A stretch of 5,519 nucleotides of DNA from JAFDVL01 sp043736395. GTDB taxonomy: Bacteria; Acidobacteriota; Blastocatellia; RBC074. The stretch covers positions 1 through 5,519 of the forward strand of contig JAYTCQ010000071.1 of the NCBI GenBank assembly GCA_043736395.1, written 5' to 3'. Shown piece after piece: positions 3,795 to 5,519 of the stretch (positions are counted from its first letter, which is position 1; each line of letters begins with the position of its first letter). The notes under the pieces were generated by a model. It saw only the letters and a program-made list of their open reading frames with translations, was not told the origin of the DNA and did no database searches. Position numbers and translations under genes: made by a program.

Positions 3795-5519
3795 ATGAAT
3801 TCAAGGAATTTTCACGAATATTTATCAGTCGTCGGGATTTTGTTTTTTGCCAGCAGCATTTTTGCGCAAGGGCAAGAACCTGCGATGATAAATCGTACAG
3901 TTGGAATTGTTGACCCCAAGGCTCCCGTAATTTTTGAAGACCTCACGGCGAAAACTCCGCTCGCAAATTTCAAGCATGTCACAGGCGATGCGGAAGTGAA
4001 TTACATCATTGATTCACCTTCTGGCGGCGTCGCAGTTTTCGATTACGACAACGATGGCAAACCGGATATTTATTTACTGAACGGCACCACGATGAAAGCA
4101 ATGCGCGGCGAAGAAAAAGCTCCGCGTGCTGCGCTCTATCACAATCTTGGCAATTTTAAATTTGAAGACGTCACTGATAAATCCGGCCTCGCCAACGAAC
4201 GATGGGGAATGGGCGTTGCGGTTGGCGATTACGACAACGACGGACACGCGGATATTTTCGTCAGCAATTACGGCATCTCGCGGCTCTATCATAACAACGG
4301 AAATGGCACGTTTACGGACGTGGCTGAAAAGCTGGGCGTTGCTCGCAAGGGCTGGAGCACCGGCGCGACATGGGGCGATTACGATAACGATGGACGACTG
4401 GATTTATTCGTACCGGCGTACGTTGAATTTGATTTAGAAAAATTGCCGCCGAATCCGGCAGAAGTGATTAAGTCAGGCGGAGTCGGACAGAACTTTTGCA
4501 ACTTTCGCGGCGTCACTGTGATGTGTGGACCGCGTGGACTGAAAGGCGAAAAGGATACGCTCTATCATCAAAAAGCGGATGGTACTTTTGAAGATGTTTG
4601 CCAGAAAACCGGAGTCACCGATCCCGGAAATTATTATGGATTTTCCTCTGCTTTTGTGCGGATGCGTGACACGAACCTGCTGGATTTATTAGTCGTCAAC
4701 GACTCCACCGCCAAACAGTTTTATGTGAATCAGGGCAATGGAACTTTTAAGGAATTAGGTTTGGAGTCAGGGATTGCGCTTAATGACAGCGGTAAGGAGC
4801 AAGCGGGCATGGGGCTTGGGCTTGGTGATTATGACAATGACGGCAGGTTGGATGTTTATCTTACCAATTTTTCCGACGATACAAATACGCTGTATCACAA
4901 CGACGCAGATGGGGTTTTTACGGATGTGACATATCAATCAGGACATGGCGAACCGACGGTTCCGTTTCTAGGTTGGGGAACGAATTTTATAGATTTTGAT
5001 AACAACGGCTGGCAGGACGTTTTCATTGCGAATGGTCACGTTTACCCCGCCGTAGATAAATATCAATGGGGGACGAGTTTCGCGCAGCAGCCGTTGCTCT
5101 TTCGCAATTTGATGAACGGTAAATTTGAACGTGTGGCGGCGGCTCCGAAAAGTGGATTAGCTGGCGCATGGACGAGTCGCGGAATGGCGAAAGGCGATCT
5201 CGACGGAGACGGAAAAGTTGATGTTGTCATCAATAATTTCAACGCTACACCAACAGTTTTGCGTAACGTTACGCAGTCCAATAATCATTGGTTCTCTTTG
5301 AAATTAATCGGCGATCCGAAGCAAAAAACGCCACGTGATGCGATTGGTTCAATTGCTTTCGTGACGATTGGAAAATTACGCCTGCGCGGTGATGTGATTA
5401 GCGGTGGCGGCTATGCTTCACAGAATGATTTGAAGATGCATTTTGGTTTAGGTGAAGCCACAAAAGTGGATAAAATCGAAATTAGTTGGGCGAACGGGAA
5501 AAGCGAAATCGTCAATGTT
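3795..5519 (+). CDS. Secreted FG-GAP/VCBS beta-propeller protein with ASPIC/UnbV domain (CRTAC1-type), 3' end missing
   Basis: The frame is open for 575 codons from ATG at 3795 to the window edge with no stop. Residues 1-24 form a signal peptide (hydrophobic core 10-23, likely cleavage SIFA/QG). Calcium-binding FG-GAP/VCBS loops of the D-x-D-x-(D/N)-G-x-x-D type begin at 83, 145, 195, 345, 400 and 468. A degenerate one near 292 (RDTNLLDLLV) lacks the Asp ladder, making seven units in total, as for a seven-bladed propeller. Between loops three and four lies an insertion with C235, C244 (in MCGPRGLKG) and C269, a pattern I recall from bacterial CRTAC1-like proteins. From about 496 (NNHW), with RDAIGS and ISGGGYASQNDLKMHFGLG, runs an ASPIC/UnbV domain that is nearly complete at the edge, so little is missing. 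The role is unknown; extracellular calcium-dependent binding or adhesion is inference. An in-frame ATG at 3762 would add 11 residues. I prefer 3795 because AGG lies 10 bases upstream and the signal peptide is more typical. Confidence 0.88.
   Translation, partial: MNSRNFHEYLSVVGILFFASSIFAQGQEPAMINRTVGIVDPKAPVIFEDLTAKTPLANFKHVTGDAEVNYIIDSPSGGVAVFDYDNDGKPDIYLLNGTTMKAMRGEEKAPRAALYHNLGNFKFEDVTDKSGLANERWGMGVAVGDYDNDGHADIFVSNYGISRLYHNNGNGTFTDVAEKLGVARKGWSTGATWGDYDNDGRLDLFVPAYVEFDLEKLPPNPAEVIKSGGVGQNFCNFRGVTVMCGPRGLKGEKDTLYHQKADGTFEDVCQKTGVTDPGNYYGFSSAFVRMRDTNLLDLLVVNDSTAKQFYVNQGNGTFKELGLESGIALNDSGKEQAGMGLGLGDYDNDGRLDVYLTNFSDDTNTLYHNDADGVFTDVTYQSGHGEPTVPFLGWGTNFIDFDNNGWQDVFIANGHVYPAVDKYQWGTSFAQQPLLFRNLMNGKFERVAAAPKSGLAGAWTSRGMAKGDLDGDGKVDVVINNFNATPTVLRNVTQSNNHWFSLKLIGDPKQKTPRDAIGSIAFVTIGKLRLRGDVISGGGYASQNDLKMHFGLGEATKVDKIEISWANGKSEIVNV

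Noticed and set aside
4126..4437. Plus-strand 103-residue ORF
   Set aside because: It is an out-of-frame shadow inside the long ASPIC/UnbV reading frame, which carries repeated FG-GAP motifs.
1..5519. A novel defence, mobile or biosynthetic system
   Set aside because: All five reading frames fall in recognisable housekeeping or envelope families, and no nuclease, transposase, integrase, toxin or modular synthase is present.

Overview
The window reads as an ordinary chromosomal segment of a Gram-negative-type bacterium with an outer membrane. It carries a DUF481-type beta-barrel protein, a lipoprotein with a lipobox, and two proteins with Sec signal peptides. A large ASPIC/UnbV (CRTAC1-type) repeat protein, a LarA-family protein and moderate GC content together suggest Acidobacteriota, possibly Blastocatellia. 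That placement is inference from family content only; no rRNA or other marker gene is present.

Layout. Positions 1-1013 (minus strand) hold the N-terminal 337 residues of a LarA/DUF2088 nickel-pincer-cofactor enzyme homologue, cut by the window edge. A divergent intergenic region (1014-1292) carries candidate back-to-back promoters. Positions 1293-2402 (plus) encode an exported 369-residue DUF481 (YdiY-like) outer-membrane protein. A very long, nearly perfect hairpin (2409-2493) almost fills the gap between this gene and the convergent minus-strand pair. That pair is a two-gene operon transcribed from 3569 down to 2498: an exported glutathione peroxidase-family thiol peroxidase, then a small Cys-rich PCYCGC-motif lipoprotein whose Shine-Dalgarno overlaps the peroxidase stop codon. 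A second divergent intergenic region (3570-3794) carries a spaced direct repeat overlapping a candidate promoter. It leads into a long plus-strand ORF (3795 to the window end, 575 codons, no stop) encoding a secreted FG-GAP/VCBS beta-propeller protein with a C-terminal ASPIC/UnbV domain.

How the genes relate. Four of the five products are predicted to leave the cytoplasm, so the theme is cell envelope and periplasm. Only the peroxidase and the lipoprotein look functionally coupled, through the operon and the overlapping translation signals. I see no mobile-element gene, CRISPR array, tRNA, rRNA or defence system. The items most worth a second look are the long intergenic hairpin with flanking TTTAAT repeats and the peroxidase/PCYCGC-lipoprotein operon.
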